From Hanleya hanleyi (taxonomy: Eukaryota; Mollusca; Polyplacophora; Lepidopleurida; Hanleyidae): a DNA stretch of 64,000 bases. The notes below the pieces were generated by a model. It made no database searches. It worked only from the letters and a program-made list of their open reading frames with translations, and had not been told where the DNA came from. Within the stretch, counting starts at the first letter, position 1, and the number at the start of each line of letters is the position of its first letter. The translations under genes and the position numbers were made by a program. Shown one piece after another: positions 12,330 to 24,600 of the stretch. The stretch covers positions 62,001 through 126,000 of the forward strand of contig JAVTVY010037278.1 of the NCBI GenBank assembly GCA_036873755.1, in the 5' to 3' direction.

Positions 12330-15300
12330 TGTTGTTTTTTTTGTTTTTTTTGTTTTTTTTTTTATTAATATAATATATATAGCACATTTTTACAACAGTT
12401 TCAAAAATGACATCACAACATAGTGTGCATTAATTAATCAATAATATTAGCAATACATACACATACATTCTTCCTTTCACACCTTCCTTTCATACTAACT
12501 TGAATGTATATATAAAGTTATCGCATGGACTCAAAGTAGTCTACAAATATGCCCCACCGCTTGTTAAAGCTGTTAATGGTTTCTGTGGTTGAGGCTGTGT
12601 ATTTTTCTGCTATGTAATTGTTAAAAAAAATATTGATAAGCGCTTTAATATGAACATTTTTTTCATTTCTTTGTTTAAATATATACTGTTTTGTTAGAAG
12701 CATTAACATATTCAGTAGACATTGATCTTTCCCCCAACCCAATAAAATTTTATTTTTTGATATATGTCCCCTCAATTTACCTATTGTTTGTAACCATTTC
12801 TCAAGTTCACTCCATATTTTTAATGCTTTGGGACACTGTATAAATAGATGTTCTAGGCTTTCCTTGACATTTCCACAGTATTCACAGTTATCATCGCTTG
12901 CTATTCCAATTTTATTTAAAAATGATTTTGTGGCCACAATCCTATGCAAAAATTTGTATTGAAAGTCTCTCAAAATGGTATATTTTGTACAATGAAATAT
13001 AGAGCAATACACGTTTTCCCAGTTAATTTTATCTTCCATTCCTAAATATTCTTCCCATTTGCCTATCGATACAGATTTGTATTGTGGTCCATTATTCAAA
13101 ATATCGTAAAAGATCCTACAACCTTTTTTTTGCCTTGCCAAAGTTTTAAAGTATATAGTAAATGTTGGGGCATTTCCATCAATCTTATGAGATTCTAATT
13201 TGATTTGTTTTATCCAGTCCTTTGGTATATTATTTACAATCCTATTATAATCTAGAAAAGTGCCTCTTTCTTTGTACAAATTTTTAAATTCAGTAAACTC
13301 CATAATGTTGCCATTTGCATCCAGTAGATCTTTAATATATTTAATATGTTTATTAAACCAATTTTGTATGAAGAAATTGGGGGTTTTAAAATTACAGTTG
13401 TACCATATGGGTTCATTAAAAATATCAATCACACTTCGTTTGCTTATTTTTCTCTGAATAGCCCCCCATGCATTAAAAACGTCTTTCCAAAAAGGGTTGG
13501 TAACGTTTTGAGCAATACGTTCCGAATAAAGGGCCCCACAATGGTATATTTTATCTATACTGTTTTGATCTATAAGGTGTTGCCACTTCGGATTACTAAA
13601 TATTAAGCGTCTTATCCAAGTTATTTTCAGTGCTTGAATAAATGGTAAGAGATTTATCATTCTCAGGCCTCCATATTTGTAATCCATTGTTATCAATATC
13701 CTTTTAATTCTATCCGGCCCATCTTTCCATAAAAACTTATATAATATTGAGTTGATTTCTTTCAAAACATGTCCAGGTGGGTTTGGCAAGGCAAGAAAAA
13801 GGTGTATTAGTTTGGATAAGGCTAGCGATTTGATAATCGTGATTTTCCCTAACAGAGTTAAATTTCTTAATTTCCATTTTTGTAAGTCTTTTTTTAATTC
13901 TTCCAATTTAGCAAGGTAATTGATTTTCCAAATATAATGAAAGTTTACCGTGGAAAAGTTAATACCCAGAGCTGTAAAATCGTTTACCCAGTCAAGCTTC
14001 ATCTCCTCACATAGTGCCAAATTTGAACCTGCTAAAGCCCCTATCCATATAGCTTTTGTTTTTCCTACATTGATTTTCAACCCCGAGTACTTGTAAAAAA
14101 TAGTGAGACAGCTGATTGCTTCCTTCAAAGATGTTTCCGAACCGTCAAGGATTAGCTGAGTATCGTCAGCATATTGGCTGATTTTGAACTCTATTCCCCC
14201 CAATACTAATCCTTTGACCTTTTTGTTATTTCTAATCATATTTCCTAATACTTCTGCACATAGTAAAAATATATACGGTGACAGGGGATCACCTTGCCTG
14301 CAGCCACGGCGTATATCAAACAAAGAAGAAATATTACCATTTTGTATCACACAAGTCTTTATATTTGTGAAGAAGAGTTTTATCCATTTTTGTAGGCTTG
14401 GTCCAAAATTATATGACTTTAACACTTCATAAATAAAATCCCACGATAGAGAATCGAATGCTTTTTCAAAATCGACAGATAACAAAAGACCAGGTATTTC
14501 CTTGTCTTTTGTTTCAAATAATACGTCATGTATAATCCTAATGTTTTCACCTATGTACCTACCCGCGATAAACCCCTTCTGGTCCTCATGTATTAGTTTA
14601 TCGAGCACTGATTTTAATCTATTCGCGATACAGGCACTGGTTAGCTTGTAAATGACATTTAGAAGGGTGATTGGACGCCAGTTTTTCAGATTGTTTCTTG
14701 CTTTGTTTGGCTTGGGTAGGCAAGTAATTATTCCTTGTTTTTGTGTGATTGATAACTCCCCCTTACTATATCCCATGTTAATCGATCTCAAAATAAAATG
14801 TCCTAAATCTTTCCAAAACATTTTGTAAAATTCTGATGGAAATCCATCCAGTCCCGGACTTTTGTCGTGTTTTTGATTTTTCAAAGCGTTACTAAGTTCC
14901 GCGTATGTGATGAGGCCTTCTAATTTAATTGAGTTATCGTCTGTTAACTTTAAATTGACATCCTTTAAAAACTCGGCGGTGTCTTTCTCTGTCTGAATTT
15001 GTTTAGCATATAAGTTCTGATAAAAGTCTACTTGTGCGGATAAAATATCTTTAGTATTATATAATTCTTTTCCATCATCAAGATTTAGTTTTGTGATAAC
15101 TTTATTTGTATAATTTCTTTTCTCAAGTCCCAGAAAGTATTTGGTTGGTTTTCCCCTTCATCTAACCATTGTGCCTTAGTTCGTGCCATTATTCCTTCGA
15201 TTTTTTTGCTTCTAAGATGTTCTAGTTCCATGTTGATTGTATATAATGTATCTAGTTTACTGTCGTCTATATTCATATAATTATCTTGAATTTCTTTCTC

Positions 15301-15424
15301 TATAGATTTGATTTCCTCCTCTAGTTCCACTTCCCTTTTTTGTTCTTTTTTCTTTTTCATTGATGAGTATTTAATGGTTTCCCCTCTAATTTTCATAAGT
15401 AAAACATCTAGGCCAGTAGTTGTC
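12330..15424 (-). mobile_element. 5'-truncated Tx1/L1-superfamily LINE insertion
   Basis: This is a complete insertion event. It is flanked by exact 17-bp direct repeats, with an A-rich 3' tail (T-run with interspersed G at 12331-12363 on the plus strand), a 3' UTR and one coding region that lacks the upstream endonuclease part. The 5' junction (15414-15426) carries a 13-bp copy, CAGTAGTTGTCAG, of the flank at 15434-15446. This is a microhomology or template-jump scar typical of truncated target-primed insertions. Truncation and the frameshift make this copy inactive by itself. Confidence 0.93.
12518..15424 (-). pseudogene. LINE ORF2 remnant: linker, reverse transcriptase, C-terminal zinc knuckle
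   Basis: The reading frame is open from about 15150 down to the TAA at 12518-12520. Its RT part shows SPGLDGFPSEFY, SVDFEKAFDS (first catalytic Asp), RQGDPLSPY and QYADDTQL (the YADD box). A zinc knuckle of the form CEYC(N)9HLFIQC lies near 12830-12886. These motifs and the long C-terminal region are those of the Tx1/L1 group. Upstream, 15160-15424 encodes the lysine/glutamate-rich coiled linker and ARTKAQWLDEGE, in a different frame. A single-base loss near 15150 (within ACCAACCAAATAC) explains the switch. The apurinic endonuclease domain is missing through 5' truncation. There is no RNase H domain, as usual for the group. Confidence 0.93.
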
Positions 15425-15441
15425 AGGAGAGGTCAGTAGTT

Positions 15442-16339
15442 GTCAGTGATGTCAGTAAGATATCAAATGAATATCAGTGGACAGTATTCTTTATCCAGAT
15501 GAAGTTCCAAGTTGTTTTTCAGTTTATCTCAGTCCGGCTTAATGTTCATAGCTCCCCTCACACCACCCGCGGACCGGTTGCACTCGTGACACGCTAGTTA
15601 CGCTAAGCCAGAAAACTGGTTGATTTTCTTGAAAGTGGATATTAATCGCTTCATATACGTTCTAGTTTCAAGACAATTTTCTAAGGATTGTGTGTACGGG
15701 TAGTTATTCGTTTTCTTTGTTTGACAATATTGAAAAAGGACGAAAAGTACAACACAACAAACACGCACACGTGAATCGGTGTTGATAGCATGATCCCAGG
15801 CGAGGATACCGTGAGCTCAACAGTCGTGAAACTGGAAGATCACGTGAAAATAAAATTTACCTGAAATCAGCAGACAGGCGTTTAATTACTATAGATTTAC
15901 CCCGGGGTGAGTTAACGCGACGGTTCGTGTACACAAGACCGAGCGAGTAATTACATAAGACGATTAATTAACGATATCGAGTTGCGAAAACCCAGCGTTA
16001 TCTAGTTTAGGCCAGACTACGCAAATTCTTCTCTTTGGAAGTTCAAGTTCTCTCACTGCTTGACAGGAAATCGGGAATTTAAATGTTCTGCTTTAGAGTA
16101 TATAGGAAAAAAAACTCGATATATTTAGGAGATCTAAAATTGCAATCTGTGCAAATGTTTCACACTAAATATTGTGGCCATATTTATCTATCCTAGAATT
16201 TGGCCAAAGTAAATCCGATCCATTGTGGCTATAGACTCACCAAATCTTGCGCAAATTCTGCACCAATTATAAAATGCATTTTCGTTATTTGGATGGTCAG
16301 AATTTCGGAATTTTAAATATATTGTATCATATTTTCCCA
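15442..16339. other. Unassigned DNA between LINE and array 2
   Basis: No recognisable gene or repeat beyond the second target duplication and its GTCAGTAGTTGTCAG surroundings (15432-15460). Confidence 0.4.
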
Positions 16340-16345
16340 TTTTTA

Positions 16346-17640
16346 CCCCTCGGCCAAAATTTGGCCGAAGGGTATTGTCGTCGTCATGTACGTCTGTCCG
16401 TCCGTCCGTCTGTCCGTCACACCTTTCTCGTTACCAAGATATCTTCAGAACGACTTACCCTAGGCACACCAAACTTGCAGTGCACATCCGTATGCTCGTG
16501 ACCCAGAACCCTATTGAATCTGGACCTGATTGGTTGGAAACTTTGGCGGCCATCTTTAATTTATGCGAAACCATCACAGCTTTCTTGTTACCAAGATATC
16601 TTTAGAACGACTTACCCTAGGCACCCCAAACTTGCACTGCACATCCATATGCTCATGACCCAGAACCCTATTGAATCTGGACCTGATTGGTTGGAAACTT
16701 TGGCGGCCATATTTAATTTATGCGAAACCATCACAGCTTGCTTGTTACCAAGATATCTTCAGAACGACTTACCCTAGGAACACCAAACTTGCACTGCACA
16801 TCCATATGCTCATGACCCAGAACCCTATTGAATCTGGACCTGATTGGTTGGAAACTTTGGCGGCCATATTTAATTTATGCGAAATCATTAATCTTGTGTA
16901 TCTTAGGTACCATTTCTCTGTTCAGTGTGAAACTTGGTATAGATCATCGATGCATCAAGAAACTTCAAAGGAATGACCAAACCAGTTTCCCTGATTCGGT
17001 GAAAACCTTAGCGGCCATCTTTAATTTATGCAAAATCTTTAATGATATATATCTCTGATACCATTCAAGTGTTCTATACGAAACTTGGTATACAGCATCG
17101 ATGTATCAAGAGACCTGCAATGTATAACCACATCAGTTCCTCTGAGTGACCGGAAGGATGGGCGGCCATCTTTAATTTATGCAAAATCATGAATGATCTC
17201 TATCTCTGATACCGTTCGAGTGCTCGATGTAAAATTTGGTATGCATCATCGATGTATCAATAGACAGTTCTGGCATTTCTGATTGGGCGGAAACCTTGGT
17301 GGCCATCTTTAATTTATGCAAAATCTTTAATGATGTATATCTTTGATACCATTTCAGTGTTCTATATGAAACTTGGTATACAGCATCCATGTATCAAGAG
17401 ACTTGCAATGAATAACCACATCAGTTTCTCTGAGTGGTGGGAAAGATGGGCGGCCATCTTTAATTTATGCGAAATCATTAATGATCTCTATCTCTGATAA
17501 TTTTCAAATGCTCCATGTAAAATTTGGTATACATCATCGATGCATCAACAGAATTATGTAATGAATACCGGTTTCTCTGATTGGACGGAAATGTTCGAGG
17601 CCATTTCTAATGGCAAAATTTTTCATAATCTGTATATTTG
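16346..17640. repeat. Tandem array 2: palindromic head and 157-bp modules
   Basis: The head is the palindrome CCTCGGCCAAAATTTGGCCG (about 16347), followed by GTCCGTCCGTCCGTCTGTCC (from about 16396). Modules then repeat exactly every 157 bp at the left (ACCCAGAACC at 16501, 16658 and 16815): ACCAAGATATCTTCAGAACG, CTTACCCTAGGCACACCAAA, CCTATTGAATCTGGACCTGA and TTGGAAACTTTGGCGGCCAT. From 16880 the modules change to a second type (ATCTCTGATACCATTCAAGT, GAAACTTGGTATACAGCATC, GCGGCCATCTTTAATTTATG) with lower identity. The local 76-101 codon frames only repeat the module, so I do not call genes. Confidence 0.9.
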
Positions 17641-19960
17641 TCACTTGACTGCTTGGTGTTCCTGAAGTCTTGCTTCAAATTGAATACATTATGAATGGCT
17701 GGCGCCCAGAGCCGAGGGGTTTTCAGATGCGCAGCTTCGTATTATAGTTATGCTACTTTCTTCAGAAAATCTACATATTAAATTAGGAAGCTCCAGGAAA
17801 ATCTAGGTTTGTGGGTGGGGCGGGGGAGGGGGAGGCATAACCCGAGGTCGGAGTGGGTCATTTAATTGCAGCATGATGTAAGCATCCGGTATATATGAAA
17901 ATGGTATGGGACGAGGCTTACTTTAGGAGACAGAGAGGGGCCCAGTCCCCATGGGGTGGGGAAATACTCGCTGGGGGGGTGTGAATGGGTTCAATAATTG
18001 TATCATGATGCGAGTTGTGGGTTGGGCTTATACAAATTATACACTCGGGTTGATGAAACCCTGACGTTGTGCTCTGTTGAATTCCCTTGCATGTGGTAGA
18101 GTCGAACACACGCGTTGTAATACATACCGTCTAATTCATATGAATGTACCTTGCAAAGATATATCACGCGTATATATTACAATTAGTTAATTTTTAATCA
18201 CGTGTTTGGTATATATCTGAAGAAAGTCTGAAATTATCACCGAATTATCCATTTAGGCATCTTGTGCGACTCTATTATCTAGTTGGCAGAGTTCAGGTAT
18301 ATTCATTGAACACTATTATGCAACGGTGCACATATATCTCTGCACAATTAATGAGGACATGCTAATGACCCGTGTCAAGCACATGTCAGTGTGGTGTGTC
18401 AGCAAGCTCCAAAGCCCGCTCATTGCTGTCTTGACGCCATTCTGTCAACTTTTACGTGTTTTCCTATAAGATTGACACAATCTCATATCACGTTAACTCG
18501 TTAATCTTTATCAAGGGAATAAGCTCTTTATGCGTTATCTATTTTTTCTTTCTCCTTCTCGCTGTGACAGTTTTTCTAGTAATGGCCGTTCATGTCGAAA
18601 AATATGTCAAGTTCCGCATTCGTTCGTCCCAGGATACGCGGCCAGAGGTTTCTTTCTCTTTTTATATATTTTTTCATCCTTCTAAACTTTCACATTTCTC
18701 TGCACATGGGTGACTGGAACACACATACACGGTTGGAAGGATTATACATATCAGAGCCTGGGACAATTTGTGTTTTTACAGACCCGTGACACAAACAACC
18801 CCGGTAATATACCGAGAGCTTACCTATATTTTATAAACTTAACCCTGCACATGGATACACAAAACGTCAGATATGTAATAACACATTGTGGTATAACTTG
18901 GGTAAAAGCGATAATGTGTTCTTTAGAAATGGACGAATTTGTATTTAATTCTCATGCACTGTTGTTACATACTTCAATATTATTGGAAAAAAAAAGTCTG
19001 AAAGATGCCTTCGTAAAAAAAGTAGGTTGATAATCAAATGTACTAGGATTACTGACGTACTTATACCGCAATTAAATTGATATTCGCATTGCTAAACTTC
19101 AGGTATCCATTTTCAAACCTTTATTTCTCAACTTTTCATTGCATTGACGACTTCATATACATGTACCAAGTAAAACACATGTATACCTCCAACACATGTA
19201 CACCTCCAACAAAATAATATGCCTCCTCTTTTCCAAAATTTGATCTACATCCTTTTCTATGGAATTTCATGTATTTTCAATCGAACAAACTGGATATAAT
19301 AGGCAAGTCATAATAAACAATAATGTCTCGGCGACCACCACGTAATTAGAAAACTGAAGCACTTCTATTTTCTTTGCCTATAGTTCAAACAACCATGCAA
19401 ATTTTGAAATCGTCATGATTAGTAGAATGAAGTCCAGATGATCATATCCACACGGGGGTAATTGAGATCACATATGGAAGAAATGGTTGGATGCATTGCT
19501 TAAAATGCGGACTGGTACAGAAATCTGTCTGTGAAATGATATAATTCTTTATGTTCACTTCCGTATAATTGGATGTTTTCCGTTGTTATGATGTCTTTAA
19601 ATGTTGTATGTAAGACGACATTATCAGAATTCTATGCTTTCAGAATCGCATTCTAAAACAAACTCTCAAATGCTTCAAAGCACAGAATGTCCTACATACA
19701 TATAATAGGGCCAGCTTCCGACATTCTAAATATTGGCTTGCATGTTACAAAAATTTGTATGCGTGCAAAAGTCGGATATTTTGCGAGTTCCACCTCAGTG
19801 ACCCGAATCAGAATAGGAAATATATGACAATAAATTCTATAGTTGTATGCGAAATGGAGATGAAATTCACATATGCAGACATCTAGCCTGTAGGCCTATA
19901 TCAGTGGCAGATATAACATCATTCCCTGCCACCCATTTCATTCTCACTGTTCAACCTTTT
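17641..19960. other. Unassigned DNA
   Basis: No gene recognised. There is a weak duplication (GGGTCATTTAATTGCAGCATGATG near 17856, in part like GGGTTCAATAATTGTATCATGATG near 17987) and a two-copy 18-bp repeat, ACACATGTAYACCTCCAAC, near 19175-19210. ORFs of 63-106 codons at 17918-19030 have no domain I recognise. Confidence 0.4.
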
Positions 19961-20171
19961 CACTCTTAAAACGCAAATGTTAGATTTAACATCTAGAGGT
20001 TTGGAGGAGGGAAAGCATTTAGAAACTGTTGTTTCACCACTTTTAAGTGTTGGATGCAACAGCTTAAAATGTTGCATTTAACACTTAAAAGTGGTGAATA
20101 CAACACCCTCTAAATGCTTTCCCTCCTCCAACCCTCTGGATGTTAGATCTAACATTTGCGTTTTGAGAGTG
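19961..20171. mobile_element. Foldback/MITE element: 211-bp near-perfect hairpin
   Basis: The left arm begins CACTCTTAAAACGCAAATGT and contains TTGGAGGAGGGAAAGCATTT. The right arm ends AACATTTGCGTTTTGAGAGTG and contains AAATGCTTTCCCTCCTCCAA. The arms are about 95 bp each and meet near CAACAGCTTAAAATGTTGCA. Essentially the whole element folds into one hairpin, as in foldback MITEs. No convincing target duplication. Confidence 0.8.
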
Positions 20172-20307
20172 GTCTTTTAAAATATCTATTGATCCGATAT
20201 ATATTCAGTATTACTTAAGGATTTCAATAGTGTCCAGTATTATTAATTTTCGAATTGATAATATCAAGAACATTCAATTGATATACGGCTGAGATATGTA
20301 CAACACT

Positions 20308-20538
20308 ACACTCTTAAAATGAAAGTGTCTATTAAACATAATAAATGTCAGAGGGATGACAACATTATATAAAGTGTAAAATTGTAACGCTGCTGAATTT
20401 AACACTTGTAAAGTGTTGTATTGCTCAGGAAACAGAACTATAATGTTGGATATAACACTTTTTTCAACACTTTCTTACAAATATAACACTTTATAATGTT
20501 ATATACAACACTTTCATTTCAACACGTTTGGAGGGTGT
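20308..20538. mobile_element. Diverged relative of the 19.96-kb foldback element
   Basis: It starts ACACTCTTAAAATGAAAGTG and ends ACACTTTCATTTCAACACGT, continuing TTGGAGGGTGT. It shares the CACTCTTAAAA start and many AACACTTTNTAAAGTGTT blocks with the previous hairpin. The inverted arms are looser, with many TAACACTTT/AAAGTGTTA pairs. Likely an older copy of a related family. Confidence 0.55.
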
Positions 20539-21045
20539 ACAAATAGCGTTCTTCATGCTTAGGAAGGTCATCCTATTCTCTTTGACAAACAGTAAAGTAA
20601 CTGAAGTCATCTGGTCTCTCCATGATTTACAAAAAAAAAGTTTTTATCAATAATAAATTGGAAGTGGAACGAACGTATAACCGGTGAGAATCCAGGGCCG
20701 TCACTGGGATTTTCAAGGGGGCGTGCGAATGTTTCCAATTTCCGATTTCTTACACCATCACAGGAATGCGCGACAACGGTGCGCCTTTCTTGGGGGTCCG
20801 GAAAATGTTGAAGCTAGGGCTTTGATATCATATATTTTATGTCTTATGGAATGAAATGCCTCCCCAAAAAATTCTACGGACAAAGAGGGCGATGCGTTCG
20901 CATACCACGCACCATGGGTAGCGACGGCCATGCATGGAATCTATTATATTTGGAAAGTAGAAAAGACCAGGAAACGTGCAGCGTATAACGATGTGTGTGA
21001 GCGGGGGGAAGGGTGGACCGAAGGGGCAACGGAAAAGGTAACCAC
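20539..21045. other. Unassigned DNA
   Basis: No gene recognised. A G-rich stretch near 20695-20830 (CCAGGGCCGTCACTGGGATT and GGGGGCGTGC) looks like a fragment of a DNA repeat but cannot be assigned. Confidence 0.35.
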
Positions 21046-21094
21046 GGTTAGGATTCAACATGTATATACCCTATACAGTTTATCATGGTTCAAG

Positions 21095-21150
21095 TTCGGA
21101 TTAACCATGACCCCATCCAATAATATGACCTCATCTGGACTAGCATGGCG
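21095..21150 (-). repeat. Inverted monomers of the 32-bp satellite
   Basis: AATAATATGACCTCATCTGG (21119-21138) is the reverse complement of sequence at about 21418-21437, within CTAGATGAGGTCATATTATT. AACCATGACCCCATCC at about 21103 is a further inverted monomer. The satellite orientation therefore flips close to the SINE insertion. Confidence 0.75.
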
Positions 21151-21154
21151 ATAA

Positions 21155-21413
21155 CCATCACGGTTAGGGAGGGAGGGAATTTGGCTTAATGTCACACTCA
21201 AGTTTGTTTCACTCATATGGTGACAGTCAGTTTGGTTGGTGGGGGAAGCCGGAGTACCCGGAGAGAACCACCGCCCTTCGGTAAGTAACTGACAGACTTT
21301 CACACATGGACCCGCTGGGCTCGAACCCGTGCCGGTTCAGCGGTGTGAGGCTAGCGGTCACCAGCGAAGCGCCTTAGACCACTCGGCCACCGAGGGCCCC
21401 CCATCACGGTTAG
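21155..21413 (-). mobile_element. tRNA-derived SINE with 13-bp target duplication
   Basis: CCATCACGGTTAG at 21155-21167 is repeated exactly at 21401-21413 and flanks a SINE read on the minus strand. The 5' head (about 21399 down to 21310) is tRNA-like. It has an A-box-like TGGCCGAGTGG (21379-21389) and a B-box-like GGGTTCGAGCCC (21317-21328), about 50 bases apart, as in class II (Leu/Ser) tRNAs with a long variable arm. The central part contains CTCTCCGGGTACTCCGGCTT, a block I recall from broadly distributed invertebrate SINEs. The 3' end (GTGACATTAAGCCAAATTC, then CCCT repeats) resembles the 3' end of the RNase H LINE at 61.6 kb. RNA polymerase III would be expected to transcribe it from the internal boxes. 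Confidence 0.9.
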
Positions 21414-21600
21414 TCTAGATGAGGTCATATTATTGGATGAGGTCAAATTACTAAGATGGTTAATCCGAGTCAGGTCATATGGCTACAGTGGTTAGCCTGG
21501 ATGAGGTAATATTACTCTCATGGTTATTTTAAATAAGATTGTGTTACCACGATGGTTAGCTTGGACGAGGTGATAAGACTACAACCTTTAGTAGTTGATT
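21414..21600. repeat. Diverged left edge of the 32-bp satellite
   Basis: Diverged monomers such as ATGGTTAATCCGAGTCAGGT and GTTAGCCTGGATGAGGTAAT lead into the homogeneous array. Confidence 0.8.
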
Positions 21601-24600
21601 GTTCATCTAGTCAAGATAATGTTACTATCATGGTTAATCTCGTCAAGGTAATGTTACTATCATGGTTAATCTAGTCAAGGTAATGTTACTATCATGGTTA
21701 ATCTAGTCAAGGTAATGTTACTATCATGGTTAATCTAGTCAAGGTAATGTTACTATCATGGTTAATCTAGTCAAGGTAATGTTACTATCATGGTTAATCT
21801 AGTAAAGGTAATGTTACTATTACGGTTAATCTAGTCAAGGTAATGTTACTATCATGGTTAATCTACTAAAGGTAATGTTACTATCATGGTTAATCTACTC
21901 AAGGTAATGTTACTATCATGGTTAATGTAGTCAAGGTAATGTTACTATCATGGTTAATCTAGTCAAGGTAATGTTACTATCATGGTTAATCTAGTAAAGG
22001 TAATGTTACTATTACGGTTAATCTAGTCAAGGTAATGTTACTATCATGGTTAATCTAGTAAAGGTAATGTTACTATCATGGTTAATGTACTCAAGGTAAT
22101 GTTACTATCATGGTTAATCTAGTCAAGGTAATGTTACTATCATGGCTAATCTAGTCAAGGTAATGTTACTATCATGGTTAATCTAGTCAAGGTAATGTTA
22201 CTATTACGGTTAATCTAGTCAAGGTAATGTTACTATCATGGTTAATCTAGTCAAGGTAATGTTACTATCATGGTTAATCTAGTCAAGGTAATGTTACTAT
22301 TACGGTTAATCTAGTCAAGGTAATGTTACTATCATGGTTAATCTAGTCAAGGTAATGTTACTATCATGGTTAATCTACTCAAGGTAATGTTACTATCATA
22401 GTTAATCTAGTCAAGGTAATGTTACTATCATGGTTAATCTAGTCAAGGTAATGTTACTATCATGGTTAATCTAGTCAAGGTAATGTTACTATCATGGTTA
22501 GTCTACTCAAGGTAATGTTACTATCATGGTTAATCTAGTCAAGGTAATGTTACTATCATGGTTAATCTAGTCAAGGTAATGTTACTATCATGGTTAATCT
22601 AGTAAAGGTAATGTTACTATTACGGTTAATCTAGTCAAGCTAATGTTACTATCATGGTTAATCTAGTAAAGGTAATGTTACTATCATGGTTAATCTACTC
22701 AAGGTAATGTTACTATCATGGTTAATCTAGTCAAGGTAATGTTACTATCATGGTTAATCAAGGTAATGTTACTATCATGGTTAATCTAGTCAAGGTAATG
22801 TTACTATTACGGTTAATCTAGTCAAGGTAATGTTACTATCATGGTTAATCTAGTCAAGGTAATGTTACTATCATGGTTAATCTAGTCAAGGTAATGTTAC
22901 TATCGGTTAATCTAGTCAAGGTAATGTTACTATCATGGTTAATCTAGTCAAGGTAATGTTACTATCATGGTTAATCACTGGTAATGTTACTATCATAGTT
23001 AATCTAGTCAAGGTAATGTTACTATCATGGTTAATCTAGTCAGGTAATGTTACTATCATGGTTAATCTAGTCAAGGTAATGTTACTATCATGGTTAGTCT
23101 AGTCAAGGTAATGTTACTATCATGGTTAATCTAGTCAAGGTAATGTTACTATCATGGTTAATCTAGTCAAGGTAATGTTACTATCATGGTTAATCTAGTA
23201 AAGGTAATGTTACTATTAGGTTAATCTAGTCAAGGTAATGTTACTATCATGGTTAATCTAGTCAAGGTAATGTTACTATCATGGTTAATCTAGTCAAGGT
23301 AATGTTACTATTACGGTTAATCTAGTCAAGGTAATGTTACTATCATGGTTAATCTAGTCAAGGTAATGTTACCACCATTGTTCATCTAGTCAAGGTAATG
23401 TTATCACCATGGTTTATCTCGTCAAGGTAATGTTACTACCATTGTTAATCTAGCCAAGGTAATGTTACTATCATGGTTAATCTAGTCAAGGTAATGTTAC
23501 TATCATGGTTAATCTCGTCAAGGTAATGTTACTATCATGGTTAATCTCGTCAAGGTAATGTTACTATCATGGTTAATCTCGTCAACGTAATGTTACTATT
23601 ATGGATAATCTAGTCAACGTAATGTTACTATCATGGTTATTCTCGTCAAGGTAATGTTACTATCATGGTTAATCTCGTCAAGGTAATGTTACTATCATGG
23701 TTAATCTCGTCAAGGTAATGTTACTATCATGGTTAATCTCGTCAAGGTAATGTTACTATCATGGATAATCTAGTCAAGGTAATGTTACTATCATGGTTAA
23801 TCTCGTCAAGGTAATGTTACTATCATGGTTAATCTAGTCAAGGTAATGTTACTATCATGGTTAATCTCGTCAAGGTAATGTTACTATCATGGTTAATCTA
23901 GTCAAGGTAATGTTACTATCATGGTTAATCTCGTCAAGGTAATGTTGCTATCATGGTTAATCTCGTCAACGTAATGTTACTATCATGGTTAATCTAGTCA
24001 AGGTAATGTTACTATCATGGTTAATCTCGTCAAGGTAATGTTACTATCATGGTTAATCTAGTCAAGGTAATGTTACTATCATAGTTAATCTCGCCAAGGT
24101 AATGTTACTATCATGGTTAATCTCGTCAACGTAATGTTACTATCATGGTTAATCTAGTCAAGGTAATGTTACTATCATGGTTAATCTCGTCAAGGTAATG
24201 TTACTATCATGGTTAATCTCGTCAACGTAATGTTACTATCATGGTTAATCTGGTCAAGGTAATGTTACTATCATGGTTAATCTCGTCAAGGTAATGTTAC
24301 TATCATGGTTAATCTAGTCAAGGTAATGTTACTATCATGGTTAATCTCGTCAAGGTAATGTTACTATCATGGTTAATCGTCAAAGGTAATGTTGCTATCA
24401 TGGTTAATCTCGTCAACGTAATGTTACTATCATGGTTAATCTCGTCAAGGTAATGTTACTATCATGGTTAATCTCGTCAACGTAATGTTACTATCATGGT
24501 TAATCTAGTCAAGGTAATGTTACTATCATGGTTAATCTCGTCAAGGTAATGTTGCTATCATGGTTAATCTAGTCAAGGTAATGTTACTATCCTGGTTAAT

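Noticed and set aside
21310..21399. Functional tRNA-Leu/Ser gene on the minus strand
   Set aside because: A and B boxes are present, but the sequence continues into a SINE body with a LINE-type tail and is flanked by a target duplication; it is a tRNA-derived SINE head.
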